64,000 nucleotides of DNA from NCBI RefSeq assembly GCF_000686725.1, contig NZ_KK366007.1:298687-362686 (forward strand), in the 5' to 3' direction. The stretch's first letter is position 1; every line of letters starts with the position of its first letter. A program made the position numbers and the translations under genes. The DNA is from Clostridium akagii DSM 12554 (GTDB lineage Bacteria > Bacillota > Clostridia > Clostridiales > Clostridiaceae). Below, in pieces: positions 35,920-44,952 of the stretch. Under the pieces are notes generated by a model, which saw only the letters and a list, made by a program, of their open reading frames with translations, was not told the origin of the DNA and searched no databases.

Positions 35920-36656
35920 TTCATTCTATATATTGTTGCTATTAGAAAAATAATAGTGAGGAAAATAGTAAAAAGAACAGTTGATGTGGTACCTTTAAAT
36001 GTTAATGATGAACTGTCACTTACAAGTTTGTAAGGCAGAAAATCTTTGATATGAGGTACCTTTATTACTGCAGCACTGGCATATCCAATAACTAGAGTTA
36101 ATATTCCTGCAGGTAAACTTTTTTTCATAATGCTACTAAAAAATAAAACGAGAGATATATTAAAAATATAATATAAGCTAATTAGTAGTGAAACAGTAAT
36201 CAGGTTTGTAGTGGAAACGTCTGAACTTTTAAATAAAACACTTGCATAGTAATGATTAATAAAAATACCAGCAGTGGTTAGTATGGTAACAGGTATTGAA
36301 TAATTCAAAAATTTACTGATTACTATGAACATTGGTGATGCACCCTTGGAGCACGGAAAAACCAGCTTTTGAAGAGTAAGTTCCTCCGCAATACTAGTGC
36401 AAACCGTAAAAACGATAAACATAATACTTATTTGAAATAAACTAGAAATAAAACTCTGCAAACAGGATTTTATAGTCATGAAACTGTCAGAATTAATGCT
36501 TATTTCTGGTTGCGATTTTATTAACAGTGGAGTAAGTTTTAGCATAATAGGTCCTGAAATAGCAAATATAATTATACCTAAAGCAATAATTAAATATTTG
36601 TATTGACGGAGAGATTCTAATATTTCCTTCCTTATATAGCAGTTAAAGGTGTTCAT
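35901..36656 (-). CDS. ABC-2 permease, YxlG-like
   Basis: 251 residues with about six membrane helices, of the ABC-2 exporter type (N-terminal cytoplasmic RKEILESLRQYKYL, then alternating helices). Start at the ATG that overlaps the stop of the ATPase gene by one base. It is the last gene of an operon ordered like Bacillus sigY-yxlC-yxlD-yxlE-yxlF-yxlG, where it would be YxlG. It converges with and overlaps the rpiA remnant by 19 bp. Confidence 0.85.
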   Translation of the reverse strand: MNTFNCYIRKEILESLRQYKYLIIALGIIIFAISGPIMLKLTPLLIKSQPEISINSDSFMTIKSCLQSFISSLFQISIMFIVFTVCTSIAEELTLQKLVFPCSKGASPMFIVISKFLNYSIPVTILTTAGIFINHYYASVLFKSSDVSTTNLITVSLLISLYYIFNISLVLFFSSIMKKSLPAGILTLVIGYASAAVIKVPHIKDFLPYKLVSDSSSLTFKGTTSTVLFTIFLTIIFLIATIYRMNHVDVI

Positions 36657-37573
36657 CACTTTATCACCATCCTCATAAATATGTCTTCAAGATTAGATTT
36701 TCTAATATTATAGGATAAAACTGTATTATTAGTGGATAATATAAGTTTTAAAAGTTGTTTTTTGCCTTCAACTATATCTTTTACATAGATTGAAAGCTTG
36801 TTTTGGTTTACTTTGATATTTTCAATCAAAGGATGATCCATTAGAACTTCTTTAAGCGAAGTAACATCACCATCTACCTCTATATCAAAAATAGGCTGTA
36901 TATATTTCTTTTCCAGTTCCTTAAGATTTGAGGAGACAAGTATTTTGCCTTGATCTAAAATGCTTACTTCACTGCAAACCCGTTCTATATCATTTAATAT
37001 GTGTGATGATAAAAATACTGTTATTCCTTCTACCCTTAGGTTTTCTATTAGTTCTAAAACCTCCATTCTTCCCTCAGGATCAAGAGAAGCAGTAGGTTCA
37101 TCTAAAAATAGTATTTTAGGATGATTAAATAGAGCTGTGGCGAGGCCAAAACGTTGCTTCATCCCGCCAGAATAACCAGAAAGTCTCCGCCTAGCAGCAT
37201 CACTTTTAAGATCAACCTTTTCAAGAACTTCATCAGTTCTTACAGATATTTCTTTAGGTGACATTCCACTTAAATTACCTATGAATTTTAAATATTCATA
37301 TCCAGTCATAAACCCATAAAATACTGGCGTTTGAGGAAGATAGCCTATAGTTTTTAATATTTGTCTTTTGTTAGTACTAAAATCTTTGCCGTCTATAGAT
37401 ATATTTCCAGAGTTACAGTTTATTAATCCTGTAAGTATATTCATAGTAGTAGTTTTCCCAGCTCCATTTTTACCAAGAAAACCATATATGGAGCCACTAG
37501 GAACCTTGAAGCTAATATCTTTTAACACTTCAAAGGTTCCATATTTTTTTGTTAAATTTTTAATCTTTAGCAA
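36656..37573 (-). CDS. ABC transporter ATPase, YxlF-like
   Basis: 305 residues from the TTG at 37573, which has AAGGAG eight bases upstream; a GTG nine bases earlier overlaps that site. Walker A GKNGAGKTT, Q loop GYLPQTP, signature LSGYSGGMKQR, Walker B ILFLDEPTASLD, and switch His in FLSSHIL, followed by a C-terminal extension typical of CcmA/NatA-type exporters. It energises the adjacent permease. Confidence 0.93.
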   Translation of the reverse strand: MLKIKNLTKKYGTFEVLKDISFKVPSGSIYGFLGKNGAGKTTTMNILTGLINCNSGNISIDGKDFSTNKRQILKTIGYLPQTPVFYGFMTGYEYLKFIGNLSGMSPKEISVRTDEVLEKVDLKSDAARRRLSGYSGGMKQRFGLATALFNHPKILFLDEPTASLDPEGRMEVLELIENLRVEGITVFLSSHILNDIERVCSEVSILDQGKILVSSNLKELEKKYIQPIFDIEVDGDVTSLKEVLMDHPLIENIKVNQNKLSIYVKDIVEGKKQLLKLILSTNNTVLSYNIRKSNLEDIFMRMVIK

Positions 37574-37599
37574 AACTATCACTCCTTTTTAAGAAAAAT

Positions 37600-37806
37600 T
37601 TAGTCTCTTTTTCTGCCTATAATTAGGTAAGCTAATGGACCGATAGTGCTAATTAATAATATTATTACTAACCATATATACTTTGGAAAAAATTTAACCT
37701 TATCATTATAAAGTTTAAAAAAACAGAATATCTTTAGACCAAATTCTAATATAATGAGAGGTAAAAACATTTTTATAATTTCAATTATAGTCATGCCACT
37801 TAGCAT
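37600..37806 (-). CDS. small membrane protein with PLDc_N domain, YxlE-like
   Basis: 68 residues from the ATG at 37806, preceded by AAAGGA. Two membrane helices with the phospholipase-D-nuclease N-terminal signature (FPKYIWLVIILLISTIGPLAY, cut here by its charged end GRKRD). Matches the position and type of YxlE, a membrane component of the sigma-Y control operon. Probably helps hold the anti-sigma complex; inferred. Confidence 0.75.
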   Translation of the reverse strand: MLSGMTIIEIIKMFLPLIILEFGLKIFCFFKLYNDKVKFFPKYIWLVIILLISTIGPLAYLIIGRKRD

Positions 37807-37921
37807 AGTTATCATTCCTTTCTGTATAATTTTTGGATTATACAAATATAACGATATACTCATCAAAAAGTTCATTGGGAATAAAAAAAATCTTTTCAGG
37901 AATAGAAAAGATCTTTTTTAT

Positions 37922-38125
37922 TTATTTTTTCTTATATTTATCAATAATTATTCTTGTTACTATTAAATATATAATTAAATTACTAGGAATGTTTAATAAC
38001 CCAAAGAAGCCCCAAAGCCAATAATATTTTTCGCCTCTTTTTTTTGCATCGGTGTATATCCAAAAGCCTTGAGCCAAAGCAAAGGGTATTGCTATGGCTA
38101 AAGCAATAAGTAGTGGTTTATTCAT
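37922..38125 (-). CDS. small membrane protein, YxlD-like
   Basis: 67 residues from the ATG at 38125, seven bases after AGGAGG. Two membrane helices (LLIALAIAIPFALAQGFWIY and the LLNIPSNLIIYLIV region) joined by a basic loop TDAKKRGEKYYW. In Bacillus, YxlD is a required negative regulator of sigma-Y; position here is the same. Overlaps the gene at 38118-38522 by 8 bp. Confidence 0.7.
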   Translation of the reverse strand: MNKPLLIALAIAIPFALAQGFWIYTDAKKRGEKYYWLWGFFGLLNIPSNLIIYLIVTRIIIDKYKKK

Positions 38126-38522
38126 TTTCATTCCTCCTCAGTGCGTGTTTTGAAAGTGGTATTAATGACCAAGGCATAATGAAAATAAGGAAAAGCTGAA
38201 AATATATTAAAAATTTTATGCCAAATTTAATAAAAATAATACTAAGTAAGGATAATATTAAAATTGAACTCATTAAAAAAAATATATTTTCTTTAATGGA
38301 ATTCCTTTTAGTTTGGATTTGCACAGCTGTTTGTATTATGTTTAAAGTATCTATATCAAAATTAAAATCAACGCTATTAGCTAAATCCATTTTTTCTAAA
38401 GTAGAATCAATCTTATTTTCAAATTTAGATTCATCATTTGATTTATTTAAAAGGTTTATATCATAGTCTTCGTTATAGTGTTTATCAATAAGTGCATTTA
38501 TAAGCTTTTCTTTTTCATTCAT
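38118..38522 (-). CDS. YxlC-like anti-sigma component
   Basis: 134 residues from the ATG at 38522 (AAGGGG eight bases upstream). A soluble N-terminal part of about 70 residues rich in Asp, Asn and Lys is followed by two membrane helices (IFFLMSSILILSLLSIIF and FLIYFQLFLIFIMPWSL). Overlaps the sigma gene by 8 bp, the coupling typical of sigma/anti-sigma pairs. In the Bacillus sigY operon this position is YxlC, part of the negative control of sigma-Y. Confidence 0.75.
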   Translation of the reverse strand: MNEKEKLINALIDKHYNEDYDINLLNKSNDESKFENKIDSTLEKMDLANSVDFNFDIDTLNIIQTAVQIQTKRNSIKENIFFLMSSILILSLLSIIFIKFGIKFLIYFQLFLIFIMPWSLIPLSKHALRRNENE

Positions 38523-39051
38523 GTACAATACCCCTTCTTTCTAGCTCAAGGATTATATACTTAACACTATAATGTAACCTAGAACGCACAGTTCCTACAG
38601 GACATTTAAGTGTTTTAGCAATATCCTCATAGCTATAATAGTAGAAATGTTTTAGTATAAACACAGCTCTTTTTTCATAGCTAAGGCCTTGGATAACCTG
38701 AAGAATCTCATGGTGTTCAAGCTTTGAAATTGTGTTTTCCTCAGGACTATATAATGTAGAAACCATATTTTCATCAAGCTGAGTAAGACGTTTATTTTTT
38801 CTTAAGGTATCCCTATATTGATTTGTTGCTATGGTTATTAGCCAAGTAGAAAATTTAGCTTTTGGTGAAAACTTTTTAATATTTAATACTGCTTTTAGCA
38901 TAGTTTCTTGTAAAATGTCTTGAGATAACGTAGGGTCGCAAGTCATTTTAATAATATAACCCTTTAGAAAATTATAGTTTTCAGTAAGTAGTGTATTTAA
39001 AGCGGATTTATTTCCAAGCTTTGCTTTTTCAATTAAAATCAGTTCATCCAA
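38515..39051 (-). CDS. ECF sigma factor, SigY-like
   Basis: 178 residues starting at TTG 39051 after AAGGTG. Region 2 (ENYNFLKGYIIKMTCDPTLS, DILQETMLKAVLNIKKF, FSTWLITIATNQYRD) and region 4 (GLSYEKRAVFILKHFYYYSY, IAKTLKCPVGTVRSRLHY) are intact. It is followed by overlapping small membrane proteins and an ABC transporter, the arrangement of Bacillus sigY-yxlCDEFG. A possible autoregulated promoter is at 39076-39103. Confidence 0.93.
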   Translation of the reverse strand: MDELILIEKAKLGNKSALNTLLTENYNFLKGYIIKMTCDPTLSQDILQETMLKAVLNIKKFSPKAKFSTWLITIATNQYRDTLRKNKRLTQLDENMVSTLYSPEENTISKLEHHEILQVIQGLSYEKRAVFILKHFYYYSYEDIAKTLKCPVGTVRSRLHYSVKYIILELERRGIVHE

Positions 39052-39075
39052 TTATGCACCTTCTTTATCGGTAAT

Positions 39076-39103
39076 ATAACGTTTGATAGGAGCAAAAAGT
39101 TCA
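39076..39103 (-). promoter_or_regulatory. possible ECF-type promoter of the sigma operon
   Basis: On the minus strand TGAAC (39099-39103), 17-bp spacer, then CGTTAT (39076-39081). A TGAAC -35 with a CGT-type -10 is the general ECF pattern, so the sigma factor may drive its own operon. No consensus sigma-A promoter is evident in the 55-bp gap. Confidence 0.4.
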
Positions 39104-39106
39104 TTC

Positions 39107-40432
39107 TTAGGAAAGTATTTTTGAAATATGACGAATTCCAGTTTTAATATCACTTATTTTAGAACTACCAACGCTTATTTTTAAAATACCATTGCTAAAA
39201 TAATTATCTAAATAGTTGCCCTTCATATTTTTAATACATATGTTATTTTTAGCACATTCTTTAATTAACCAATTCATATTAATCTTATTTAAAAATTCAA
39301 TAGAGGCATAAAAACCAGAGTAAGGCACATGCCACTTTACATCAGCAATTCTAAATTGTTTTGATGCATCTTTTAAGGCTGACATCCTTTCGCTATATAT
39401 TTTTATTATGCTCTTTTTATTAGCTTTAAACATTCCACTTTTAATATAAATTTCTAAGGATCCTTGAGATAAAACTGATGTATTTAAATCCATCCACCTT
39501 TTATGTTCCTCAAAGGTTTTCATTAAAATCTTAGGTAGTACTACCGCTGCAATTCGAAGCCCTGGAAGAAGTATCTTAGAAAAACTTTTTATGTATACCA
39601 CTCTAGAAGAAACATCATAATAATGCATTGGATAAACATTATTTTTAACTTCTAAATCTCCAAGATAATCATCTTCAATTATATAAACATTGTACTTTTT
39701 AGCTAAGGCTAAAATTTGTTTTTTATCATTATTAGAATAGCTTACACCTAGGGGATTACTAAATCTTGGAATTGTGTAAAAACATTTTATATTATCACAG
39801 GCAAATTTTCTTTCAAGCTCAGCAAAATCTATGCCGTTAAATTTTCGCTCAATACCAATAACAGCAGTTTTGCTAATTTCAAGAGTCTTTAGAGCACCTT
39901 TATAAGTTGGCTGTTCTACAAGCACATTGCTTTTTCCATTTGGAAATGGCATGGTACAAAGTATGTTTATTGCTTGCTGTGAACCTGAAGTTATACATAT
40001 ATCCGCTGGTTCACAAAATATCTGATAATCTTCAAAATGCTTTTTTAGAGTAATGATAAGTTCTGTAAGTCCTTTAGATGGGGAATAATTAAAAAGGGTA
40101 ACTTTATATATATCAATAGCTTGATTCAAGCAGTGTTGAAAATCTTTATAGGGCAATATACTTTCATCTGGTGAACCTGATGAAAAATTAATTATTTTAT
40201 TTGTTTTATTTGTATGAATTTCTTTTTTATCAACTAAATAATATCCACTTTGCGGTATCGAATATACAATATGCTGGCTTTGAAGTTTTTCATAAGCATG
40301 TACAGCTGTTTGCTTGCTACAATTAAATTTTTTGGACAAATACCTTATTGTAGGCATTTTTTTGTCATAGCTTATATTTTCATTTTCAATTTCAGCATTA
40401 ATAAAATCTACTATATCATTGTATTTACTCAT
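39107..40432 (-). CDS. MocR/PdxR-type GntR regulator with aminotransferase domain
   Basis: 441 residues. N-terminal GntR winged helix (KMPTIRYLSKKFNCSKQTAV, HAYEKLQSQHIVYSIPQSGYY) is fused to a fold-type I aminotransferase domain with the PLP lysine in VVYIKSFSKILLPGLRIA, and ITSGSQQAIN. Such proteins use PLP or an amino compound as effector. A perfect palindrome lies between this gene and the divergent YciI-like gene, so it probably regulates that operon and itself. Confidence 0.92.
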   Translation of the reverse strand: MSKYNDIVDFINAEIENENISYDKKMPTIRYLSKKFNCSKQTAVHAYEKLQSQHIVYSIPQSGYYLVDKKEIHTNKTNKIINFSSGSPDESILPYKDFQHCLNQAIDIYKVTLFNYSPSKGLTELIITLKKHFEDYQIFCEPADICITSGSQQAINILCTMPFPNGKSNVLVEQPTYKGALKTLEISKTAVIGIERKFNGIDFAELERKFACDNIKCFYTIPRFSNPLGVSYSNNDKKQILALAKKYNVYIIEDDYLGDLEVKNNVYPMHYYDVSSRVVYIKSFSKILLPGLRIAAVVLPKILMKTFEEHKRWMDLNTSVLSQGSLEIYIKSGMFKANKKSIIKIYSERMSALKDASKQFRIADVKWHVPYSGFYASIEFLNKINMNWLIKECAKNNICIKNMKGNYLDNYFSNGILKISVGSSKISDIKTGIRHISKILS

Positions 40433-40444
40433 ATATCTCCTTGA

Positions 40445-40523
40445 ATTGTACTAGTACAATATGATTTTTACATTATTGAATTGGCTAATTTAGTGACTTA
40501 CAATATAATTGTACCATAATAAC
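40445..40523. promoter_or_regulatory. MocR operator region
   Basis: ATTGTACTAGTACAAT (40445-40460) is a perfect 16-bp palindrome. A second element, ATTGTACCATAAT (40508-40520), repeats its left half upstream of the YciI-like gene. Paired or repeated boxes of this kind are typical of MocR-family regulators. Confidence 0.65.
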
Positions 40524-40544
40524 ATTGTAGGAGGAATAAATTAT

Positions 40545-40832
40545 ATGTTTATAATAATTTTAAAATACAAAAAGTCTATTGAAGATGTTATGAATAATTT
40601 AGATGACCATAAAAATTACCTAGAAAAATATTATTCATTAAATAAATTCATATGTTCTGGGAGGCAAGAGCCAAGATGTGGTGGCATAATATTGTGTAAT
40701 GCAAAAGATAAAACAGAGGTAAATTTAATAATTAAACAAGATCCTTTTTATAAAAATAATATTGCAAAATACGAAATAATTGAATTTATACCAACAAATT
40801 ATGCAGATGGCTTTAAAGAATTCATAATTTAG
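40545..40832 (+). CDS. YciI-like protein
   Basis: 95 residues from the ATG at 40545 after AGGAGG. A ferredoxin-like fold of the YCII-related family: FIIILKYKKS at the start, FICSGRQEPRCGGIILC, DPFYKNNIAKYEIIEF and PTNY. Family members are small enzymes or binding proteins of mostly unknown role. It lies 10 bp before a GNAT gene and opposite a MocR regulator. Confidence 0.85.
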   Translation: MFIIILKYKKSIEDVMNNLDDHKNYLEKYYSLNKFICSGRQEPRCGGIILCNAKDKTEVNLIIKQDPFYKNNIAKYEIIEFIPTNYADGFKEFII

Positions 40833-40842
40833 GAGGCTATAA

Positions 40843-41775
40843 ATGATAAGAAATATGAAATTTGAAGATATTGAAAAGATAAAAGAAATAGATAAATTGA
40901 GTTTTAAAGCTGATAAAAAAAGAACAACACAAGGAATAGAAGGTTATATTGAAGCAAGTAATAATTCAAGTCTTGTATATGAAATAGATAATACAGTGGT
41001 AGGATATAATTTTATACACCTTTGTGGCTCATTTGCTTGGTTTGGTCCTTTTGGAGTTCATCCAAAATATCAGGGCAAAGGCATTGGAAAAGCATTAATA
41101 AATCACACAATAAAAATCCTTAAAGAGAATTACAAAGTGTCCACCATAGGACTTAATACTATGCCTGAGTCACAATACAATGTTGGATTTTATATGGGAC
41201 TTGGCTTTACACCACTTAGACTATCACTGAATTTAAAAAAACAACTCAATTTTGATGATTTATTACCATTACCCAATGATTATAATGTTGATGAAGTAGA
41301 TATAAGTAACGAACATGATTATTTAACTTTAAAAGATAATTTAAAACGTATGTGTAATGAAATATTTCATTACTTTGATTTGAATTCTGAGCTTCACCTA
41401 ATAAAATATGAAGGGTTTGGTACTATTTTTACAGTAAAAGCTTATGGTAAAGTCCATAGCATTGTAATCTGTCATACTAAAGCAGTAAGAGATACAAATA
41501 CAAAAAACTTGCAAATAAAATTAGCTATTATAGATAATACTGTGAATTACAAAGTTGCCGTAGATTCTATTGTAAGTGCTTGTACAAAGTATGCTAAAAA
41601 TATCAACTATGACAGTATATCCATAGATTGCAATACTTACAATGCTGAAATTTGTAATTTCTTAATTTCAAAACACAATTTTAAAATACAAAAAACTCAA
41701 ATTATGATGATTTTGGGAAATGATAATCCTTTTAAAAGTTCTAAAGCAATATTATTGACAAGACTAGCCGGATAA
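40843..41775 (+). CDS. GNAT acetyltransferase with two domains
   Basis: 310 residues. The N-terminal GNAT domain has the acetyl-CoA loop PFGVHPKYQGKGIGKAL and the NVGFYMGLGF segment. The C-terminal half is a second, degenerate GNAT-like fold (ISIDCNTYNAEICNFLISK) without a clear CoA loop. Ribosome-binding site AGGAGG. It follows the YciI-like gene by 10 bp and is probably co-transcribed under MocR control. Substrate unknown. Confidence 0.88.
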   Translation: MIRNMKFEDIEKIKEIDKLSFKADKKRTTQGIEGYIEASNNSSLVYEIDNTVVGYNFIHLCGSFAWFGPFGVHPKYQGKGIGKALINHTIKILKENYKVSTIGLNTMPESQYNVGFYMGLGFTPLRLSLNLKKQLNFDDLLPLPNDYNVDEVDISNEHDYLTLKDNLKRMCNEIFHYFDLNSELHLIKYEGFGTIFTVKAYGKVHSIVICHTKAVRDTNTKNLQIKLAIIDNTVNYKVAVDSIVSACTKYAKNINYDSISIDCNTYNAEICNFLISKHNFKIQKTQIMMILGNDNPFKSSKAILLTRLAG

Positions 41776-41874
41776 TAATAGTATAAGCATGTACAAAATA
41801 TGATATAATTTACATATACTTAAGCAATATGTTTACAAACTATTATACTGAATTATAGGAGGTAAATTATAATT

Positions 41875-42519
41875 ATGTTAATAGAAAACCAAAAGGAGTA
41901 TTGGGATAGAGTAGCTATTGACAAAAACTTTACAACACCATTTCAAATTGAATTGTTTTCTCAAGTTGTAGACAAGGAAGATAAAATTTTGGATGTTGGT
42001 TGTGGTTATGGCAGGACATTAAATGAGCTATATTTGCAAGGGTTTAAAAATTTATTTGGTATAGATTTTTCTGAAAAAATGGTAAAAAGAGGTACGGAGC
42101 AGTTCTCGGGACTAAATTTATGTGTAAAGAGAGGCAAAAATTTACCATATGAAGATAATAGCTTTGACTCAATAATTTTATTCGCTGTTTTAACTTGTAT
42201 AGCTAAAGATGAAGAACAAGTTTTTCTAATGAAGGAAATAAAAAGGGTTCTAAAACCTAAAGGAATATTATACATAAATGATTTTTTATTAAATACAGAT
42301 GAAAGAAACGAAAAGAGATATAAAATATATGAAAATAAATACAAAAAATATGGGGTGTTTGAACTGCCAGAGGGTGCAGTGCTTAGGCACCATGATATAA
42401 AATGGATAAAAGAGATCATATCAGATTATAATGATATTAAGCTAGAAACAGTTACATATACCACAATGAATGGAAATAAATCAAATGGATTTTATTACCT
42501 AGGTAAGAATATAAAATAA
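41875..42519 (+). CDS. class I SAM-dependent methyltransferase
   Basis: 214 residues. SAM motif I is ILDVGCGYGRTLNEL, motif II FGIDFSEKMVKRG, then PYEDNSFDSIILFAVLTC and VLKPKGILYINDF, the UbiE/type 11 pattern. Its own ribosome-binding site is AGGAGG. Substrate unknown. It precedes a short leader frame and the Vat-like acetyltransferase. Confidence 0.88.
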   Translation: MLIENQKEYWDRVAIDKNFTTPFQIELFSQVVDKEDKILDVGCGYGRTLNELYLQGFKNLFGIDFSEKMVKRGTEQFSGLNLCVKRGKNLPYEDNSFDSIILFAVLTCIAKDEEQVFLMKEIKRVLKPKGILYINDFLLNTDERNEKRYKIYENKYKKYGVFELPEGAVLRHHDIKWIKEIISDYNDIKLETVTYTTMNGNKSNGFYYLGKNIK

Positions 42520-42541
42520 TGTAATAAGGTGAGGTGAAAAA

Positions 42542-42580
42542 ATGAAAATCTGCATTGCAAACGGAATAGTTATTTTCTGA
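42542..42580 (+). CDS. possible 12-residue leader peptide before the acetyltransferase
   Basis: MKICIANGIVIF with a strong ribosome-binding site (AAGGTGAGGTG) ends 26 bp before the Vat-like gene. It may be a drug-responsive leader or the remains of another gene. No clear hairpin was found between it and the next start. Confidence 0.35.
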   Translation: MKICIANGIVIF

Positions 42581-42606
42581 TTTTTATTTAAAAGGAGAGT
42601 GTAAAA

Positions 42607-43242
42607 ATGACTATTCCAAATTCAAAAAAAATTTATCCAAGAAGTAATGATTTTGAAACAATATATCTTAAAAATGTCATAACAAAAACTAATATTAAAG
42701 TTGGTGATTTTACAATATACAATGACTTTTGTAATGATCCTAGAGACTTTGAAAAAAATAATGTTTTATACCACTATCCAATTAACCATGATAGACTTAT
42801 TATTGGAAAGTTTTGCTCTGTTGCATGTGGTGCGAAATTTATGATGAATAGCGGAAATCATACGTTAAAATCATTATCTAACTATACATTTCCTATATTT
42901 GGTGAAGAATGGGATGAAACATTAAAACCAAAAGATGCATGGGACAACAAAGGTGATATTATTATTGGAAATGATGTCTGGATAGGATATCAGGCTGTGA
43001 TAATGTCTGGGGTTAAAATTGGTGACGGTGCAATAGTAGGAACTAGAGCAGTGGTAACTAAAGACGTTCCACCTTATACAATTGTTGGTGGCATACCTGC
43101 AAAGGCTATAAAAAAAAGATTTAATGATGAAGTAATATCGTGTTTGCTAAAGCTTGAGTGGTGGAATTTTACAAATGAGAAAATAGCAAAGAATATTCCA
43201 TTTATTCAGGCGGGAGACATTGATTGGTTGAAGAATTTATAG
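42607..43242 (+). CDS. Vat/CatB-type xenobiotic O-acetyltransferase
   Basis: 211 residues with the left-handed beta-helix hexapeptide repeats (IIIGNDVWIGYQAVIMSGVK, then IGDGAIVGTRAVVTKDV) and the family segments NHTLKSLSNYTFPIFG, with the catalytic-type histidine, and VGGIPAKAIKKRF near the C terminus. The relatives inactivate streptogramin A or chloramphenicol by acetylation. Chromosomal members in clostridia may have other substrates, so resistance is a possibility rather than a certainty. Ribosome-binding site AAAGGAGAG. Confidence 0.88.
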   Translation: MTIPNSKKIYPRSNDFETIYLKNVITKTNIKVGDFTIYNDFCNDPRDFEKNNVLYHYPINHDRLIIGKFCSVACGAKFMMNSGNHTLKSLSNYTFPIFGEEWDETLKPKDAWDNKGDIIIGNDVWIGYQAVIMSGVKIGDGAIVGTRAVVTKDVPPYTIVGGIPAKAIKKRFNDEVISCLLKLEWWNFTNEKIAKNIPFIQAGDIDWLKNL

Positions 43243-43260
43243 TATTCATTAAACTAAAAT

Positions 43261-43300
43261 ATAACTAATTATACATTGTAATAGGTGTATAATTAGTTAT
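43261..43300 (+). terminator. hairpin between the acetyltransferase and MATE genes
   Basis: ATAACTAATTATACA (43261-43275) pairs perfectly with TGTATAATTAGTTAT (43286-43300) over a 10-base loop. It lacks a T run and could be a weak terminator or a leader structure of the MATE transcript. Confidence 0.5.
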
Positions 43301-43413
43301 AGATAAATTTAGAAAGTCTTAGGAAGAAAGAGTTGTTCACGTTTGCATAAATATCTAAATTGAGATGTAATAATATATATGTTTTTATAAAAGATGGGAT
43401 GGTGACTTTAATT

Positions 43414-44763
43414 TTGATTACAGATATGACAAAAGGGAATATTTCCAAACATTTAGTTAGATTTGCAGTGCCCTTAATACTGGGAAACTTTTTTCAATTA
43501 ACTTATAATGCAGCAGACTCTATTATAGTAGGAAGGTTTGTTGGTACAAAGGCATTGGCAGCAGTTGGTATTGCAAATCCAATTATGAATATTGTAATGT
43601 TTTTTATTATGGGAATTTGTATGGGTGCTTCAGTTTTGATGAGTCAATATTTTGGTGAAGGAAACATAAAAAAGCTTAAACGTGAAGTTTCAACAACTAT
43701 GATAGGTGGGCTTATTTTCACAGTAATACTTATAATTGTTTGTATAATTATGACTAAACCAATGTTAGAACTGATTAGAACGCCAAAGGAAATACTTCCT
43801 GAAGCTTCAAATTATCTTAGAATTATATTTTTGGGACTTATATTTACATTTTTATATAACGTTTATGCTTCAACACTTAGGAGCATTGGGGATTCTAAAA
43901 TACCGTTAATATTTCTAATGATTTCTTCAGTTTTAAATGTAGTAATGGATATAATTTTTGTGGTTTATCTTAAGTGGGGAGTTTCTGGGGCCGCTATTGC
44001 AACTGTTACAGCAGAAATGGTTTCAAGTGTACTATGTATTTCCTATGCTTATATGAAAGTACCGATGCTTCGTTTTTCACGAAAAGAAATTGTGCTTGAT
44101 AGAATTTTACTACGAACAACCATAAGCTATAGCTGGGTAACAGCTATGCAGCAGACGTGTCTTTATGTTGGAAAAGTATTAATCCAAGGTGCAGTCAATC
44201 CACTTGGCATAGAGGCAATAGCAACCTTTAATGCAGTAAACCGTGTTGATGATTTTGCTTTTACACCACAACAAAGTATTAGCAGTGGAATGACCACGTT
44301 TTTAGCGCAAAACAGAGGTGCTAAAAAGTTTGATCGTTTAAAAAAAGGTTTTTGGTCTGGAATGAAAATTGAAACTTTATATTGGTGCATAATTGTAGGT
44401 ATAGTTTTTTTTGGAGCACCACATATAATGCACCTTTTTGTATCTGATAAAAACTCCAAAGTTGTTGAACTTGGAGTAAAATATCTTGAGATGATGGCAT
44501 TTTTTTATTTTCTTCCAGGGTGTACAAATGGAATACAAGGATATTTCAGAGGAATGGGAGATTTGAAAATTACATTAAGGTCAACTTTCGTGCAAATTGT
44601 TGGAAGAGTAATATTTGCATACTTACTAGCACCAAAATTTGGAGTTGTAGGGATTGCCCTAAGCTGCCTTGGTGGCTGGATTGTTATGCTGGCTTATGAA
44701 GTTCCGTTTTGTGTTAAAGAATTAAAAAAAACGAAAGGCATTAATAGTGAAAGTATTGTATAA
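43414..44763 (+). CDS. MATE-family multidrug efflux transporter
   Basis: 449 residues with twelve predicted helices. The start TTG at 43414 gives MITDMTKGNISKHLVRF, the usual beginning of this clostridial group, with GGTGA about eight bases upstream. Conserved segments are PLILGNFFQLTYNAADSIIV, GFYFLP-like turn PGCTNGIQGYFRGMGD. It exports organic cations or drugs with Na+ or H+. The gene is followed by the cold-shock gene after 190 bp. Confidence 0.9.
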   Translation: MITDMTKGNISKHLVRFAVPLILGNFFQLTYNAADSIIVGRFVGTKALAAVGIANPIMNIVMFFIMGICMGASVLMSQYFGEGNIKKLKREVSTTMIGGLIFTVILIIVCIIMTKPMLELIRTPKEILPEASNYLRIIFLGLIFTFLYNVYASTLRSIGDSKIPLIFLMISSVLNVVMDIIFVVYLKWGVSGAAIATVTAEMVSSVLCISYAYMKVPMLRFSRKEIVLDRILLRTTISYSWVTAMQQTCLYVGKVLIQGAVNPLGIEAIATFNAVNRVDDFAFTPQQSISSGMTTFLAQNRGAKKFDRLKKGFWSGMKIETLYWCIIVGIVFFGAPHIMHLFVSDKNSKVVELGVKYLEMMAFFYFLPGCTNGIQGYFRGMGDLKITLRSTFVQIVGRVIFAYLLAPKFGVVGIALSCLGGWIVMLAYEVPFCVKELKKTKGINSESIV

Positions 44764-44952
44764 TAAAATTATATTCAAATAACTTGCTTTTTGTATTTCT
44801 ATATGTTATTATATGAATGACTTAAATTTAGTAGTAAATAATGAAACACAAATATATTTCAATTAGTACTATTTATAGTATGTTGATATCGAGATTTTAT
44901 TAGTGAATTGTTACAATGAGTTTAAGAATAATTTTTTTCGGAGGTACACATT

